Below are positions 19,585-28,149 of a stretch of 64,000 nucleotides of DNA, in pieces; the stretch's first letter is position 1, and each line of letters starts with the position of its first letter. Made by a program: the position numbers and the translations under genes. The DNA is from Rhizobium sp. RU36D (GTDB lineage Bacteria; Pseudomonadota; Alphaproteobacteria; Rhizobiales; Rhizobiaceae): assembly GCF_900176345.1 (NCBI RefSeq), contig NZ_FWXU01000021.1:1-64000 (forward strand), written 5' to 3'. The notes below the pieces were generated by a model. That model saw nothing but the letters and a program-made list of their open reading frames with translations. It made no database searches and had not been told where the DNA came from.

Positions 19585-19980
19585 ATGCCTATCCTGAATG
19601 TCAAAGTGAGTGCCACCCGATCCGAAGAACTGACGCGGGCCATCGCTGCGCTGCTGATGGAGCATACCCAGACAATTCTCGGCAAGGACCCTGCCCTCAC
19701 GGCCATCGCGATTTCTTATGTCGATCCCCGCGACTGGATCGTCGGCGGCCGGACCCTGGCGGAGCAGGGAAAGAGCAGCTTCTATTTCGACATCAAGGTG
19801 ACGGACGAAACCAATACGAAGCCTGAGAAGGCGCGCTACATCCGCGCGGTATTCGATGGATTTGCGGCCCTGCTCGGCGATCTGCACGAGGAAAGCTATA
19901 TCCATATCGAGGATGTGAGAGCGGCCGCCTATGGCTATGGCGGCCGCACCCAGGAATGGCGGTATCATAACAAGGGCTGA
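19585..19980 (+). CDS. tautomerase-superfamily protein
   Basis: 131-residue protein of the 4-oxalocrotonate tautomerase superfamily. It begins Met-Pro-Ile, giving the N-terminal catalytic proline after Met removal. It has the beta-alpha-beta build (PILNVKVSATRSEELTRAIAALLMEHTQTILGKD, then TAIAISYVDPRDWIVGG). Members interconvert keto and enol acids in aromatic degradation or dehalogenate; the actual substrate is unknown. An AAAGGAG site precedes it. Its stop codon abuts the pheT stop with no base between. Confidence 0.87.
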   Translation: MPILNVKVSATRSEELTRAIAALLMEHTQTILGKDPALTAIAISYVDPRDWIVGGRTLAEQGKSSFYFDIKVTDETNTKPEKARYIRAVFDGFAALLGDLHEESYIHIEDVRAAAYGYGGRTQEWRYHNKG

Positions 19981-22404
19981 TTATGCCCTGAGCGCGCCGC
20001 CCGTGGTCTTCTCGACATTGGCGACGATCTTCTTCGTCAGGGCGTCGAAGTCCTCGTCGGTCAGCGTCTTGTCGACCGGCTGGATCAGGACTTCGATGGC
20101 CACAGACTTCCGGCCTTCGCCGACGGAAGCGCCTTCGAAGATATCGAAGACGTTGACGCCGGAGATGAGCTTGCGGTCGGCGCTGGTCGCAGCCTTGATC
20201 AGGCTTGCGGCTTCCACGCTCTTTTCGACGACGAAGGCGAAGTCACGCTTGACCATCTGGAAGGGCGAGAGATCCAGCGCCGGCTTGGTGCGGGTCGCCT
20301 TCTTCTTCGGCTCCGGCATGGCATCGACGAAGACCTCGAAGCCGCAAAGCGCGCCGGAGACATCAAGCGCTTCCAGGGTCTTGGGGTGGAATTCGCCGAA
20401 ATAGCCGAGGATCACCTTGGGGCCGGCCTTGATCGTGCCGGACCGGCCGGGATGATACCAGGCGGGTGCGCCGGCTTCGATCTGCACATTGCCCATGGGC
20501 AGGCCGCAGGCTTCCAGCACCGCCAGCGCATCGGCCTTGGCGTCGAAGACATCGACCGCCTTGCCGCCGCCCTTGGCCTGGTTCGACCACATGCGGCCGG
20601 CGCCGGACATGGAGGCCGTGCCACGGCGGACACCGCCGGCCACGCGCCGCTGACCCTCCGGCCGATCGTTTTCATAGGTGCCGGATACCTCGAAAATGGC
20701 GACATCGCCAAAACCGCGATCGGCATTGCGCTGGGCCGCGGAGAGCAGACCCGGCAGCAGCGAGGGGCGCATGTCCGACATATCAGCGGCAATGGGATTG
20801 GCGAGCTTCAGGGCCGCGCTGCCGCCGCCGAACAGCTTGGCCTGGTCTTCCGAGATGAAGGACCAGGTGACGGCTTCCAGCATGCCGCGGGCGGCCAGCG
20901 CCCGCTTGGCGGCGCGGCTGCGGACCTGCAGCGTGGTGAGGATGCGGCCATTCACCGAACCGGTGGGCGCCAGCGGCTCCGGCTTGATCTTGTCCACGCC
21001 ATGCACGCGCATGACCTCTTCCACGAGATCGGCCTTGCCATCGACATCGGGACGCCAGGAGGGAACGGCCACCTGGACCACCTCGCCGTCACCCTCGACC
21101 TCGAAGCCGAGGCCGGTCAGGATCGAGCGGGCTTCGGCATTGGAGACGGTGAGGCCCGTCAGGCGCTTCACCTCGGAATAGGGGAAGCTGACGACCTTCT
21201 TCTGATGGCCCTTGTAGCCGGCGACCTTGGACGCTGCTGCCGTGCCGCCGCACATCTCCAGCACCAGTTCGGTGGTGCGCTCCAGGCCCGGGATCATGTA
21301 TTCGGGATCGACGCCGCGCTCGAAACGGTAGCGGGCATCGGTGATGATGCCATGGCCGCGGCCGGATTTCGCGATGTTGATCGGGTCCCACAGGGCCGAT
21401 TCGATCAGCACATTGACGGTGTTCTCGTCACAGCCGGAATGCTCGCCGCCCATGATGCCGCCGATCGATTCCGGACCGTTGTCATCTGCGATGATGACGT
21501 TGGCAGGGTTCAGTTTATAGGTGCGGGTGTCGAGCGCGAGGATCTCCTCGCCCTCCCGCGCACGGCGAACCACCAGCGCACCCTTGACCTTGTCGGCGTC
21601 GAAGACGTGCATCGGTCGGCCCTGGTCGAAGGTCATGTAGTTGGTGACATCAACCAGCGCGGAAATCGGGCGAAGGCCGATCGCCAACAGGCGCTGCTGC
21701 ATCCATTTGGGGCTCGGGCCGTTCTTGACGCCGCGCACGAGGCGATAGGCGAAGCCGGGGCAGAGGCGCTCGTCATCGAGCACGATCTTGACCTCGTGCG
21801 GCGTGTCGCCATCAACCGGGAAGCTCGGCGCTTTCGGAGCCTTCAACTTGCCCAGGCCCGACGCGGCGAGATCGCGGGCGATGCCGTAGATGGAGGTGCA
21901 GTCCGGGCGGTTCGGCGTGAGGTTGATCTCGATGACAGGATCATCCAGCCCGGCATAGGAGGCGAATGGGGTGCCGACAGGCGCATCCTCGGGCAGGTCG
22001 ATGATGCCGTCATGATTGTCGGAGATGTTGAGCTCCTTTTCGGAGCACATCATGCCATGGCTTTCGACGCCCCGGATCTTGCCGATGGCAAGCGTGACAT
22101 CGATCCCAGGCACATAGGTGCCCGGACGCGCGAGCGCACCGACGAGGCCAGCGCGGGCATTCGGCGCGCCGCAGACGATCTGCACCGGCTTGCCGTCACC
22201 CGCATCGACCATCAGCACCTTCAGCCGGTCGGCTTCCGGGTGCTTCTCGGCCGAGAGCACCTTGGCGATGACGAAGGGCTTGTAGGCCGCCTTGTCATCG
22301 ACATCCTCAACCTCAAGGCCGATGGCGGTGAGGCGCTCGCAGATCTGATCCAAAGTGGCGTCGGTCTCGAGATGATCCTTCAGCCAGGAGAGTGTGAATT
22401 TCAT
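19981..22404 (-). CDS. pheT: phenylalanyl-tRNA synthetase beta subunit
   Basis: 807-residue beta chain of the (alpha beta)2 PheRS; it binds tRNA-Phe and edits Tyr-tRNA. The order is N-terminal domain, EMAP-type tRNA-binding fold (about 40-150, with [10 protein letters not shown] and [11 protein letters not shown]), B3/B4 editing domain ([41 protein letters not shown]), B5 ([15 protein letters not shown], here [12 protein letters not shown]), catalytic-like core, and the C-terminal FDX-ACB domain ([22 protein letters not shown]). Full length. It overlaps the exonuclease gene by 4 bases (ATGA), so it depends on translation of the accessory cassette that separates it from pheS. Confidence 0.97.
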   Translation of the reverse strand: MKFTLSWLKDHLETDATLDQICERLTAIGLEVEDVDDKAAYKPFVIAKVLSAEKHPEADRLKVLMVDAGDGKPVQIVCGAPNARAGLVGALARPGTYVPGIDVTLAIGKIRGVESHGMMCSEKELNISDNHDGIIDLPEDAPVGTPFASYAGLDDPVIEINLTPNRPDCTSIYGIARDLAASGLGKLKAPKAPSFPVDGDTPHEVKIVLDDERLCPGFAYRLVRGVKNGPSPKWMQQRLLAIGLRPISALVDVTNYMTFDQGRPMHVFDADKVKGALVVRRAREGEEILALDTRTYKLNPANVIIADDNGPESIGGIMGGEHSGCDENTVNVLIESALWDPINIAKSGRGHGIITDARYRFERGVDPEYMIPGLERTTELVLEMCGGTAAASKVAGYKGHQKKVVSFPYSEVKRLTGLTVSNAEARSILTGLGFEVEGDGEVVQVAVPSWRPDVDGKADLVEEVMRVHGVDKIKPEPLAPTGSVNGRILTTLQVRSRAAKRALAARGMLEAVTWSFISEDQAKLFGGGSAALKLANPIAADMSDMRPSLLPGLLSAAQRNADRGFGDVAIFEVSGTYENDRPEGQRRVAGGVRRGTASMSGAGRMWSNQAKGGGKAVDVFDAKADALAVLEACGLPMGNVQIEAGAPAWYHPGRSGTIKAGPKVILGYFGEFHPKTLEALDVSGALCGFEVFVDAMPEPKKKATRTKPALDLSPFQMVKRDFAFVVEKSVEAASLIKAATSADRKLISGVNVFDIFEGASVGEGRKSVAIEVLIQPVDKTLTDEDFDALTKKIVANVEKTTGGALRA

Positions 22405-23036
22405 TGTTTTACCCTTGTAAAATCAAGTGGGTTTTCCGGCAGACTCCGGGCTACCTCGAAAAGTTTCGACAACAGCGAGGCATAGCCGCGTGCATCGTCA
22501 ATCGCTTTGTGCGTGTGCGGGTGGTGACCAAGCCATTCGGCAGGAAACTTGTCAGATACCGACTGAGGTTTCGTCTTGCCGAAAACGCCTAGCATGTAGG
22601 TTCCGATGTCAAGTGGTCCCGCGTTGAACACGCATTGCCCCCAATAAGGCACGTCGAGCAGAAAGCGGTCGGCGAACACCTTCAGGTAGTGATCGATCCA
22701 CAACCCATCGAACATAACAGGACGCGCGGCAAATGCCCGCTGCCCATCAAAGCCTTCTACCCATTCTACAAACCGGCGCATGACCGAGCCCGGCGCTTCG
22801 GGATTGGTTGTGACGGCCGTCCAGGCATCCGGCTGCGTTTGCCACCACGCCATCGTTCGCTCATCCGTGGAGCGATCGGCTCGTGGGGCAAGAACAGCCT
22901 CAAACTCGCCACACGCCACACCATCAGAGCGCAAGACGACTGTCGCAAAGCTCAACATGGAATGCTTTAGGGGGTCCGGCCCATCCGTCTCGATATCCGT
23001 AACGAAGTAGTATGTCGGCAAGGGATTAGCCATCAT
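22401..23036 (-). CDS. DEDDh-type 3'-5' exonuclease-like protein
   Basis: 211-residue RNase H-fold nuclease. The first acidic motif is [10 protein letters not shown] (Asp14, Glu16), a middle Asp lies in the [10 protein letters not shown] block, and the C-terminal [13 protein letters not shown] supplies the DEDDh His and last Asp. It resembles small 3'-5' exoribonucleases of the Rv2179c type and lacks any polymerase. It is bounded by 4-base overlaps on both sides: its start overlaps the stop of the first DUF2442 gene, and its stop overlaps the pheT start. The substrate could be RNA or DNA. Confidence 0.75.
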   Translation of the reverse strand: MMANPLPTYYFVTDIETDGPDPLKHSMLSFATVVLRSDGVACGEFEAVLAPRADRSTDERTMAWWQTQPDAWTAVTTNPEAPGSVMRRFVEWVEGFDGQRAFAARPVMFDGLWIDHYLKVFADRFLLDVPYWGQCVFNAGPLDIGTYMLGVFGKTKPQSVSDKFPAEWLGHHPHTHKAIDDARGYASLLSKLFEVARSLPENPLDFTRVKQ

Positions 23037-23296
23037 GCCACCTTCTCTGGCGCTTTCGCGCCCGGAGCCTTTATCCCAAGGAACATGCTCTTTACCGAGA
23101 TCCCCTCATCCACCTTTGTCCACCAGATGCCTTCATACATCAGTTCAATTTCGTTCAAGCCCTGCTCATCAAGGCCTGACAGAAACGGATACCACCAAAG
23201 CGGCGCGGAGATCGTGCGGCCGTCGGAAAGGGTTACATGCACCTCGTCCTTCGCGCACCACGCCTTTACCGGACGCATTTCCTCGGTCTCAAACAT
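23033..23296 (-). CDS. DUF2442 protein, copy 1
   Basis: 87-residue DUF2442 protein. The core is VKAWCAKDEVHVTLSDGRTISAPLWWYPFL, a small beta-rich fold found next to DUF4160 proteins in gene pairs thought to behave as toxin-antitoxin modules. It ends [12 protein letters not shown], almost the same tail as the copy next door, which marks a tandem duplication. It starts 7 bases after the stop of copy 2 and overlaps the exonuclease start (ATGA). The frame is open further upstream, but the ATG at 23296 gives the family length. Confidence 0.8.
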   Translation of the reverse strand: MFETEEMRPVKAWCAKDEVHVTLSDGRTISAPLWWYPFLSGLDEQGLNEIELMYEGIWWTKVDEGISVKSMFLGIKAPGAKAPEKVA

Positions 23297-23303
23297 CGGG
23301 GCG

Positions 23304-23582
23304 TCACGCCGCCTTTTCCGGCGTTTTCGCTCCCGGAGCCTTCCAGCCCGCCAGCATGCCACGAATTGACAGGTCCTCATCCACGTCTGGCCAATGAACG
23401 CCTGCCAGCATAAGGTGAACGTTGTTGCTCTGCGCCGGCGTAGCATTCAGCAGCCGAGGATACCACCACAGCGGTGTAGATACCTGCCGCCCATCCGCGA
23501 GGCGGACGTGAACTGTATGTGGATCACACCATGCCTCGGTCGGACGCTCCGCCTCTGGATAGGAATCATGCAAAATAGTCAT
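23304..23582 (-). CDS. DUF2442 protein, copy 2
   Basis: 92-residue DUF2442 protein (EAWCDPHTVHVRLADGRQVSTPLWWYPRL, tail KAPGAKTPEKAA), paralogous to the gene just downstream. The ATG at 23582 overlaps the original end of the frameshifted DUF4160 gene by 17 bases, the tight packing expected for a DUF4160-DUF2442 pair. With the frameshift, DUF4160 translation stops about 94 bases earlier, which should weaken coupling into this gene. A function as antitoxin-like partner is inference. Confidence 0.8.
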   Translation of the reverse strand: MTILHDSYPEAERPTEAWCDPHTVHVRLADGRQVSTPLWWYPRLLNATPAQSNNVHLMLAGVHWPDVDEDLSIRGMLAGWKAPGAKTPEKAA

Positions 23583-23798
23583 TCCATGCCTCCAGCATCT
23601 GCTGCCTATGTTCATCGACAACTACAACAATACGTGCAAGGTCTCTTTGGCTAAAGCCACCGGCTTCGGCAACTCTTACATCATCAAGCCAGACCTCGCT
23701 TCACCGCCATTTCCATCGATATGAATATGAGGGGGCTCATATCTATCCGCGGAATAGAAATGAAAGCGGAATCCGTATTTGCGCAGGACAGTCGGCAT
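23566..23798 (-). pseudogene. DUF4160 gene broken by a one-base frameshift
   Basis: The first 35 codons read as a typical DUF4160 protein (PTVLRKYGFRFHFYSADRYE, then PPHIHIDGNGGEAR), then run into TAA. Shifting frame by one base near 23691-23697 restores the rest of the family: LDDVRVAEAGGFSQRDLARI, then VVVVDEHRQQMLEAWNDYFA and TGA at 23566-23568. Adding one G (AGGTCTGG to AGGGTCTGG) gives EARVWLDD, the expected residues. So one base is missing, either a real loss or a sequencing error. It starts 4 bases after the brnA stop. Confidence 0.8.
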
Positions 23799-23802
23799 TT
23801 GA

Positions 23803-24129
23803 TCATCGCCCTGTGCGATTTCGTCCCGACTTAACATAATCCTCAAGCACCGCGTTGATCCGGCTCTGCCACCCGGGTCCGGTCTGGCGAAAATGCTCGA
23901 CCACATCTCGGTTGAGCCTCAGGCCCACGCGTTCCTTGACCGGCGCCTTCTGTGGGCCGCGTTCGCCGCGGGCCCTCTCCCAGACCGCAAGCGCATCCGG
24001 GATAATGTCCCGCGTTGGACGGAAATGGCCAAAGTCCTCCTCGGTCATTTCCCGAACTTCACCTTCCGCATCAGTCAGCGGCGGAAGATCGTCTGAAAGC
24101 TGCTGCGAACGCCTTTTGTTCTCGGTCAT
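23803..24129 (-). CDS. brnA: BrnA-type antitoxin
   Basis: 108-residue antitoxin. The acidic N-terminal half (TDAEGEVREMTEEDFGHFRP, then TRDIIPDAL) and the C-terminal ribbon-helix-helix (KERVGLRLNRDVVEHFRQTGPGWQSRINAVLEDYV) are the two parts of BrnA proteins, which wrap the BrnT ribonuclease and repress the operon. The start follows GAGGAAAG. The gene overlaps brnT by 59 bases, larger than usual, because BrnT has a C-terminal extension. The DUF4160 gene starts four bases after its stop. Confidence 0.87.
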   Translation of the reverse strand: MTENKRRSQQLSDDLPPLTDAEGEVREMTEEDFGHFRPTRDIIPDALAVWERARGERGPQKAPVKERVGLRLNRDVVEHFRQTGPGWQSRINAVLEDYVKSGRNRTGR

Positions 24130-24361
24130 TTGCTTTCCTCAAGGAAATGATGCGCAATCGATCGCCTCTTTGGGTCCAACACAAAACGTGGAGGCGACCG
24201 TCCAGAGGACCCAGGCTAACGAAACGTCGTTCTCCATAGTCGTTACGGTCATCAATGCGCGTGACCGACGATTCCATGTCGAAGCGCGTAGCGTCAGCAA
24301 AATCCAGGCCCCGCTCGCGCAGGTTACGCTGCCGCTTCTCCTCGTCCCATTCCAGCTCCAT
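24071..24361 (-). CDS. brnT: BrnT-type ribonuclease toxin
   Basis: 96-residue BrnT toxin, a RelE-like ribonuclease that inhibits translation. The N terminus ELEWDEEKRQRNLRERGLDFADATRFD and the core ERRFVSLGPLDGRLHVLCWTQRGDRLRIISLRKAND fit the family, including the SxRKAxxxE ending that carries active-site residues. The ATG at 24361 is preferred over a GTG at 24370 because family proteins begin Met-x-x-x-Trp-Asp. It lies 39 bases after the pheS stop with a palindrome in that gap. It is therefore inside the pheS-pheT transcription unit. Confidence 0.87.
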   Translation of the reverse strand: MELEWDEEKRQRNLRERGLDFADATRFDMESSVTRIDDRNDYGERRFVSLGPLDGRLHVLCWTQRGDRLRIISLRKANDREQKAFAAAFRRSSAAD

Positions 24362-24379
24362 CCGTACCACATCTATTTA

Positions 24380-24393
24380 TTTGTGGCCACAAA
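24380..24393. promoter_or_regulatory. palindrome TTTGTGGCCACAAA before brnT
   Basis: A perfect 14-bp palindrome in the 39-base gap between pheS and brnT. Ribbon-helix-helix antitoxins such as BrnA bind palindromes at their own promoter, so this is the natural operator candidate. AT-rich DNA follows it on the minus strand, where an internal promoter could lie. Confidence 0.5.
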
Positions 24394-24400
24394 CAAATCA

Positions 24401-25486
24401 TCAGTTGCTCAAACCACCAAACAGCGTCGGCACGTCGAGCGGGCGGAAGCCGTAGTGGCTCATCCACCTGACATCCGCGTTGAAGAAGTCGCGCAGGTCG
24501 GGCATGCCGTATTTCAGCATGGCGATGCGGTCCAGCCCCATGCCCCAGGCAAAGCCCTGGTATTCATCCGGATCGAGGCCGCCGGCGCGCAGTACGTTGG
24601 GATGCACCATGCCGCAGCCGAGGATTTCCATCCAGTCGGTGCCTTCGCCGAACTTGACGATCGGACCCGAGGAGCGGTCACACTGGATATCCACCTCGAA
24701 GCTCGGCTCGGTGAAGGGGAAGAAGGACGGGCGGAAGCGCATCACGACATTGTCCACCTCGAAGAAGCTCTTGCAGAACTCCTCGAGAATCCAGCGGAGA
24801 TGGCCGACATTCGCCGTCTTGTCGACGACCAGGCCTTCGACCTGGTGGAACATCGGCGAATGGGTGGCGTCGGAATCCTGGCGATAGGTCTTGCCGGGGA
24901 TGACGATACGGATCGGCGGCTTTTGCGCTTCCATGGTGCGCACCTGCACCGGCGAGGTATGCGTGCGCAAAACCTTGCGCTCGCCGTTTTCATCCGGCGC
25001 CAGGAAGAAGGTGTCGTGCATCTCGCGGGCCGGATGGCCCTCAGGGAAGTTCAGCGCCGTGAAGTTGTAGTAATCCGTCTCGATATCGGGACCTTCGGCG
25101 ATCGAGAAGCCCATGTCGGCGAAGATTGCGGTGATCTCATCGACGATCTGGCTGATCGGATGGATGCGGCCACGCTCGGCCGGCGACGACCGGACCGGCA
25201 GGGAAACGTCGACCGTCTCGGCCTTGAGGCGGGCATTGATGGCCGCGTCCTTGAGCTCGGACTTGCGGGCGGCGATCTTTTCGGTGACCTCGTTCTTCAA
25301 GGCGTTGATCGCAGCACCCCTGGTCTGGCGCTCTTCCGGCGTCATGGTGCCAAGCGTCTTCAGAAGCTCTGACACCGAGCCCTTCTTGCCGAGGGCTGCG
25401 ACGCGCACGGCCTCAATGGCGGCTTCGTCCCCGGCTGCGGCAACATCAGCAAGAAGCGCCGTTTTCAAACTGTCGAGATCGGACAT
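24401..25486 (-). CDS. pheS: phenylalanyl-tRNA synthetase alpha subunit
   Basis: 361-residue alpha chain with the class II catalytic core that activates Phe. The N-terminal coiled coil (residues 1-100) precedes motif 1 and the catalytic blocks: [38 protein letters not shown] (motif 2), [30 protein letters not shown] and [22 protein letters not shown] (motif 3). Full length and intact. It lies just downstream of the rplT terminator and heads the operon that continues through brnT to pheT. Confidence 0.97.
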   Translation of the reverse strand: MSDLDSLKTALLADVAAAGDEAAIEAVRVAALGKKGSVSELLKTLGTMTPEERQTRGAAINALKNEVTEKIAARKSELKDAAINARLKAETVDVSLPVRSSPAERGRIHPISQIVDEITAIFADMGFSIAEGPDIETDYYNFTALNFPEGHPAREMHDTFFLAPDENGERKVLRTHTSPVQVRTMEAQKPPIRIVIPGKTYRQDSDATHSPMFHQVEGLVVDKTANVGHLRWILEEFCKSFFEVDNVVMRFRPSFFPFTEPSFEVDIQCDRSSGPIVKFGEGTDWMEILGCGMVHPNVLRAGGLDPDEYQGFAWGMGLDRIAMLKYGMPDLRDFFNADVRWMSHYGFRPLDVPTLFGGLSN

Positions 25487-25541
25487 TTTCCGTTTTCCTG
25501 CCCTTGAAGTCCACCGCTCTTACCGTGGCGGCATGACGGCC

Positions 25542-25579
25542 AAAAGAAAAACCCGCGCTAGCCCTGCCAGCGCGGGTTT
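25542..25579 (-). terminator. terminator after rplT
   Basis: An 11-bp perfect stem (AAACCCGCGCT / AGCGCGGGTTT on the minus strand, 25579-25569 with 25559-25549) is followed by TTTTTCTTTT. It ends the rpmI-rplT message and separates it from pheS, which begins 55 bases later; either pheS has its own promoter in that interval or readthrough occurs. Confidence 0.9.
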
Positions 25580-25615
25580 CCCAATCATATTTGCACAAAT
25601 TTGGGAAGCGCTGGT

Positions 25616-26020
25616 TTACTTGACCGCGCTTTCAAACTCGTTGGTGGTGCCTGCGTCCTTGAGGTAGGCAAGCGCCTTCTTCGCGGCAGCGACGAGCGCG
25701 CCGAAAGCTTCCGTCTCATGGATGGCCATGTCGGAGAGAACCTTGCGGTCGACTTCGATGCCAGCCTTGTTCAGGCCGTCGATGAAGCGGCCATAGGTCA
25801 GGCCGTGCTCGCGGACGGCAGCGTTGATGCGCTGGATCCAGAGCGCGCGGAAGTTGCGCTTGTTGACCTTGCGGTCGCGGTAAGCGAACTGCTTGGAACG
25901 ATCAACGGCAGCCTTGGCGGCGCGGATCGTGTTCTTGCGGCGGCCGTAGAAACCCTTGGCCTGCTTGAATACCTTGTTGTGCTTGGCGCGGGACGTTACG
26001 CCACGTTTTACGCGTGTCAT
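25616..26020 (-). CDS. rplT: 50S ribosomal protein L20
   Basis: 134-residue L20, needed early in large-subunit assembly. The very basic N terminus ([41 protein letters not shown]) and the globular C-terminal part ([40 protein letters not shown]) are canonical. Slightly longer than E. coli L20 (118), as in other rhizobia, by a C-terminal [17 protein letters not shown]. It follows rpmI by 38 bases in the same operon and a terminator follows it. Confidence 0.98.
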   Translation of the reverse strand: MTRVKRGVTSRAKHNKVFKQAKGFYGRRKNTIRAAKAAVDRSKQFAYRDRKVNKRNFRALWIQRINAAVREHGLTYGRFIDGLNKAGIEVDRKVLSDMAIHETEAFGALVAAAKKALAYLKDAGTTNEFESAVK

Positions 26021-26058
26021 GTCATGATCTCCTTAACTGGGTCCAAAAATGCCTGGTC

Positions 26059-26262
26059 TCAGAGACCGTTGGGCAGGTAGTTCTTGATGACCTTCTTGCC
26101 ATCTGGTTCGGCGAGAACCATCGTGCCGCGAGCGTCACGAATGAACTTGTTGGACCGCTTGATCATGCCATGGCGCTTGCCGGCGGCGGCTGCGAGAACC
26201 TTGCCGGTTGCCGTGATCTTGAACCGCTTCTTGGCGGCCGATTTCGTCTTCATCTTGGGCAT
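26059..26262 (-). CDS. rpmI: 50S ribosomal protein L35
   Basis: 67-residue L35 of standard length with the family pattern [21 protein letters not shown], then [22 protein letters not shown], ending YLPNGL. It is the first gene of rpmI-rplT. The start follows GGAG. In many bacteria the unit is repressed by excess L20 binding the leader; no L20 recognition structure is evident to the eye in the 240 bases between infC and rpmI. Confidence 0.98.
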   Translation of the reverse strand: MPKMKTKSAAKKRFKITATGKVLAAAAGKRHGMIKRSNKFIRDARGTMVLAEPDGKKVIKNYLPNGL

Positions 26263-26366
26263 TTTGCTACTCCATTTTTCTTGTGAAGACCCGGCCGACG
26301 AAAGCCGGACTTCAAGCTATTCAAAAACGGCCTCGGCATGCCCTGCCGGACCGTTCGGACGGGCGC

Positions 26367-26394
26367 TTATAACCGCAGTGGGTCAAAAGCGCAA
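26367..26394 (-). promoter_or_regulatory. possible rpmI-rplT promoter
   Basis: On the minus strand TTGCGC (26394-26389), a 16-base spacer, then TTATAA (26372-26367), about 105 bases before rpmI. Moderate match to the vegetative consensus. It would let the two ribosomal genes be read apart from infC. Confidence 0.4.
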
Positions 26395-26501
26395 CGGGGG
26401 ATGGATGGACAATTTTTGCGGCGGAAACCGCAGGCCTTCAGGCGGGCACCAAAGGCCGACGCATCAGCACCGGACCCATCAAGCCACCCGAGAGGCGCCG
26501 A

Positions 26502-27038
26502 TCACTTCGGCGCCAGAACCATCATCATCTGGCGGCCTTCGAGCTTCGGCTCGGCTTCCACCTTGGCAACTTCGACGGTGTCTTCCTTGACCTGCATGAG
26601 CAGCTTCATGCCCAGCTCCTGGTGGGCCATTTCACGGCCACGGAACTTGAGCGTCACCTTCACCTTGTCGCCTTCTTCGAAGAACCGGTTCATGGCCTTC
26701 ATCTTCACGTCATAATCATGCGTGTCGATGTTGGGGCGCATCTTGATTTCTTTGACTTCGACGATCTTCTGCTTCTTGCGCGCCTCGGCGGCCTTTTTCT
26801 GGTTGGCGTATTTCAGCTTGCCCAGATCGAGGATCTTGCACACCGGCGGCTCGGCATTGGGCGAAATCTCGACGAGATCGAGGCCCGCCTCTTCGGCCAT
26901 CTTGAGCGCCTGATCGGTCGCCACGATACCGGCATTCTGGCCGTCATCCAAAATGAGCTGGACTTTGGGAACCCTGATTTCCCTATTGGAGCGCGGCCCG
27001 TCCTTGACTGGGGCATCGGCTTTGAAAGGTCTGCGAAT
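26502..27038 (-). CDS. infC: translation initiation factor IF-3, AUU start
   Basis: 178-residue IF-3, which keeps ribosomal subunits apart and proofreads start codons. N domain: [21 protein letters not shown]; linker helix around [24 protein letters not shown] domain: [43 protein letters not shown]. The frame is open to an ATG at 27080, but AAGGAG lies nine bases before an ATT at 27038, which begins the conserved RRPFKADAP. An AUU start is the known autoregulatory device of infC, because IF-3 rejects it. Promoter at 27106-27134. Confidence 0.95.
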   Translation of the reverse strand: MRRPFKADAPVKDGPRSNREIRVPKVQLILDDGQNAGIVATDQALKMAEEAGLDLVEISPNAEPPVCKILDLGKLKYANQKKAAEARKKQKIVEVKEIKMRPNIDTHDYDVKMKAMNRFFEEGDKVKVTLKFRGREMAHQELGMKLLMQVKEDTVEVAKVEAEPKLEGRQMMMVLAPK

Positions 27039-27105
27039 GGTCGTGTTCTCCTTGAACGTTAACATGGCTGCACGGGCCAAAGGCGCCGGCCAACATAGTC
27101 TCCCG

Positions 27106-27134
27106 CTATCTGGCGATTGCAGCGATTATGTCAA
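27106..27134 (-). promoter_or_regulatory. infC promoter
   Basis: On the minus strand TTGACA (27134-27129), a 17-base spacer and AGATAG (27111-27106). It would start the message about 60 bases before the ATT start codon of infC. A good vegetative-type match. Confidence 0.6.
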
Positions 27135-27231
27135 TAGCATGCCCTCACGGGAAAATCACCTGCTGTCGGTCACATCGCGAATCTGTTTTAAGGGCTCGAC
27201 CTTGAAAAGACCGCAATGTCCGGAGCGAGTT

Positions 27232-28038
27232 ATGAATAGCACGCAATTCAGCGAAAGCCCAGAGTTTCTGACGGTTGGCGAAGGGCCTGCCAGCCGGGAT
27301 ATTGCGATGCTGACGCTGCCGGCCGCCGAGGGTAGCGACCTGCCGGCGCTGATGTGGCTTGGCGGCTATCGTTCCGACATGACGGGCACCAAGGCCCTGG
27401 AGATGGAAGCGCTGGCCGCACGCCGTGGCTGCCAGGCGATTCGTTTCGACTATTCCGGCCATGGTCAATCCCGAGGCGAATTCCGCGAGGGAACGATCAG
27501 CCGCTGGCTGGAAGAGGCAGAGGCCGTTCTCGACCATCACAAACCGGGAAAAGTGGTGCTTGTCGGGTCCTCCATGGGCGGCTGGATTGCGCTGAGGCTG
27601 ACGCAGCGTATGCGGGAGAAAGGCATGGCACCGGCCGGCCTGGTGCTGATCGCGCCGGCACCGGACTTTACGTCCGAACTGATCGAACCCAAGCTGAGCG
27701 AGGCCGAGCGGCAATCCCTGGAAGAGCGGGGCTATTTCGAGGAGCATTCGGAATATAGCAGCGATCCCAATATCTTCACGCGAGCCTTGATCGAGGACGG
27801 CAAATCCAACCGCGTGCTTACCGGCATTATTGAGACGGGCTGCCCGGTTCATATCCTGCAGGGAATGAAGGACCCCGACGTGCCCTATGCCCACGCGCTT
27901 CGTCTGATGGAGCATCTACCGGCCGATGATGTCGTGCTGACACTCATTCGCGATGGCGATCACCGGCTTTCGCGGCCCGAGGATCTGGCCAAAATGGTCT
28001 CGGCAATCGAGGCGAAGCTTGTGCCAAGCTTATATTAG
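27232..28038 (+). CDS. alpha/beta hydrolase
   Basis: 268-residue serine hydrolase. The nucleophile elbow is VLVGSSMGGWIAL (GxSxG, Ser near residue 110). An oxyanion-type WLGGYRSDMTG is near residue 45, the acid is in the LQGMKDPDVPYAHALRL segment, and the final GDHRLS gives the catalytic His. It resembles the BAAT/YpfH-like esterase group that rhizobia encode near infC; the substrate is unknown. The frame opens earlier, antisense to infC, but the ATG at 27232 fits the family. It is divergent from infC. Confidence 0.9.
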   Translation: MNSTQFSESPEFLTVGEGPASRDIAMLTLPAAEGSDLPALMWLGGYRSDMTGTKALEMEALAARRGCQAIRFDYSGHGQSRGEFREGTISRWLEEAEAVLDHHKPGKVVLVGSSMGGWIALRLTQRMREKGMAPAGLVLIAPAPDFTSELIEPKLSEAERQSLEERGYFEEHSEYSSDPNIFTRALIEDGKSNRVLTGIIETGCPVHILQGMKDPDVPYAHALRLMEHLPADDVVLTLIRDGDHRLSRPEDLAKMVSAIEAKLVPSLY

Positions 28039-28149
28039 CGTTGCATTTTAACCATACTTATAAATTCCCGATAGCAGCGGAGGCCCCGCTGATTGACTTG
28101 GCTCGTCTTTGAACTTTAACTCTTTGTTAACTATTAAGAGGACGGGTTT

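Noticed and set aside
20386-22485. 699-codon plus-strand open frame antisense to pheT
   Set aside because: The pheT reading on the other strand has all family domains. The antisense frame is rich in Arg, His, Gly and Ala and has no domain; long antisense frames are expected in GC-rich DNA with strong third-position bias.
23855-25372. 505-codon plus-strand open frame antisense to brnA, brnT and pheS
   Set aside because: It crosses several real genes on the other strand, including conserved PheS motifs, and shows no recognisable domain.
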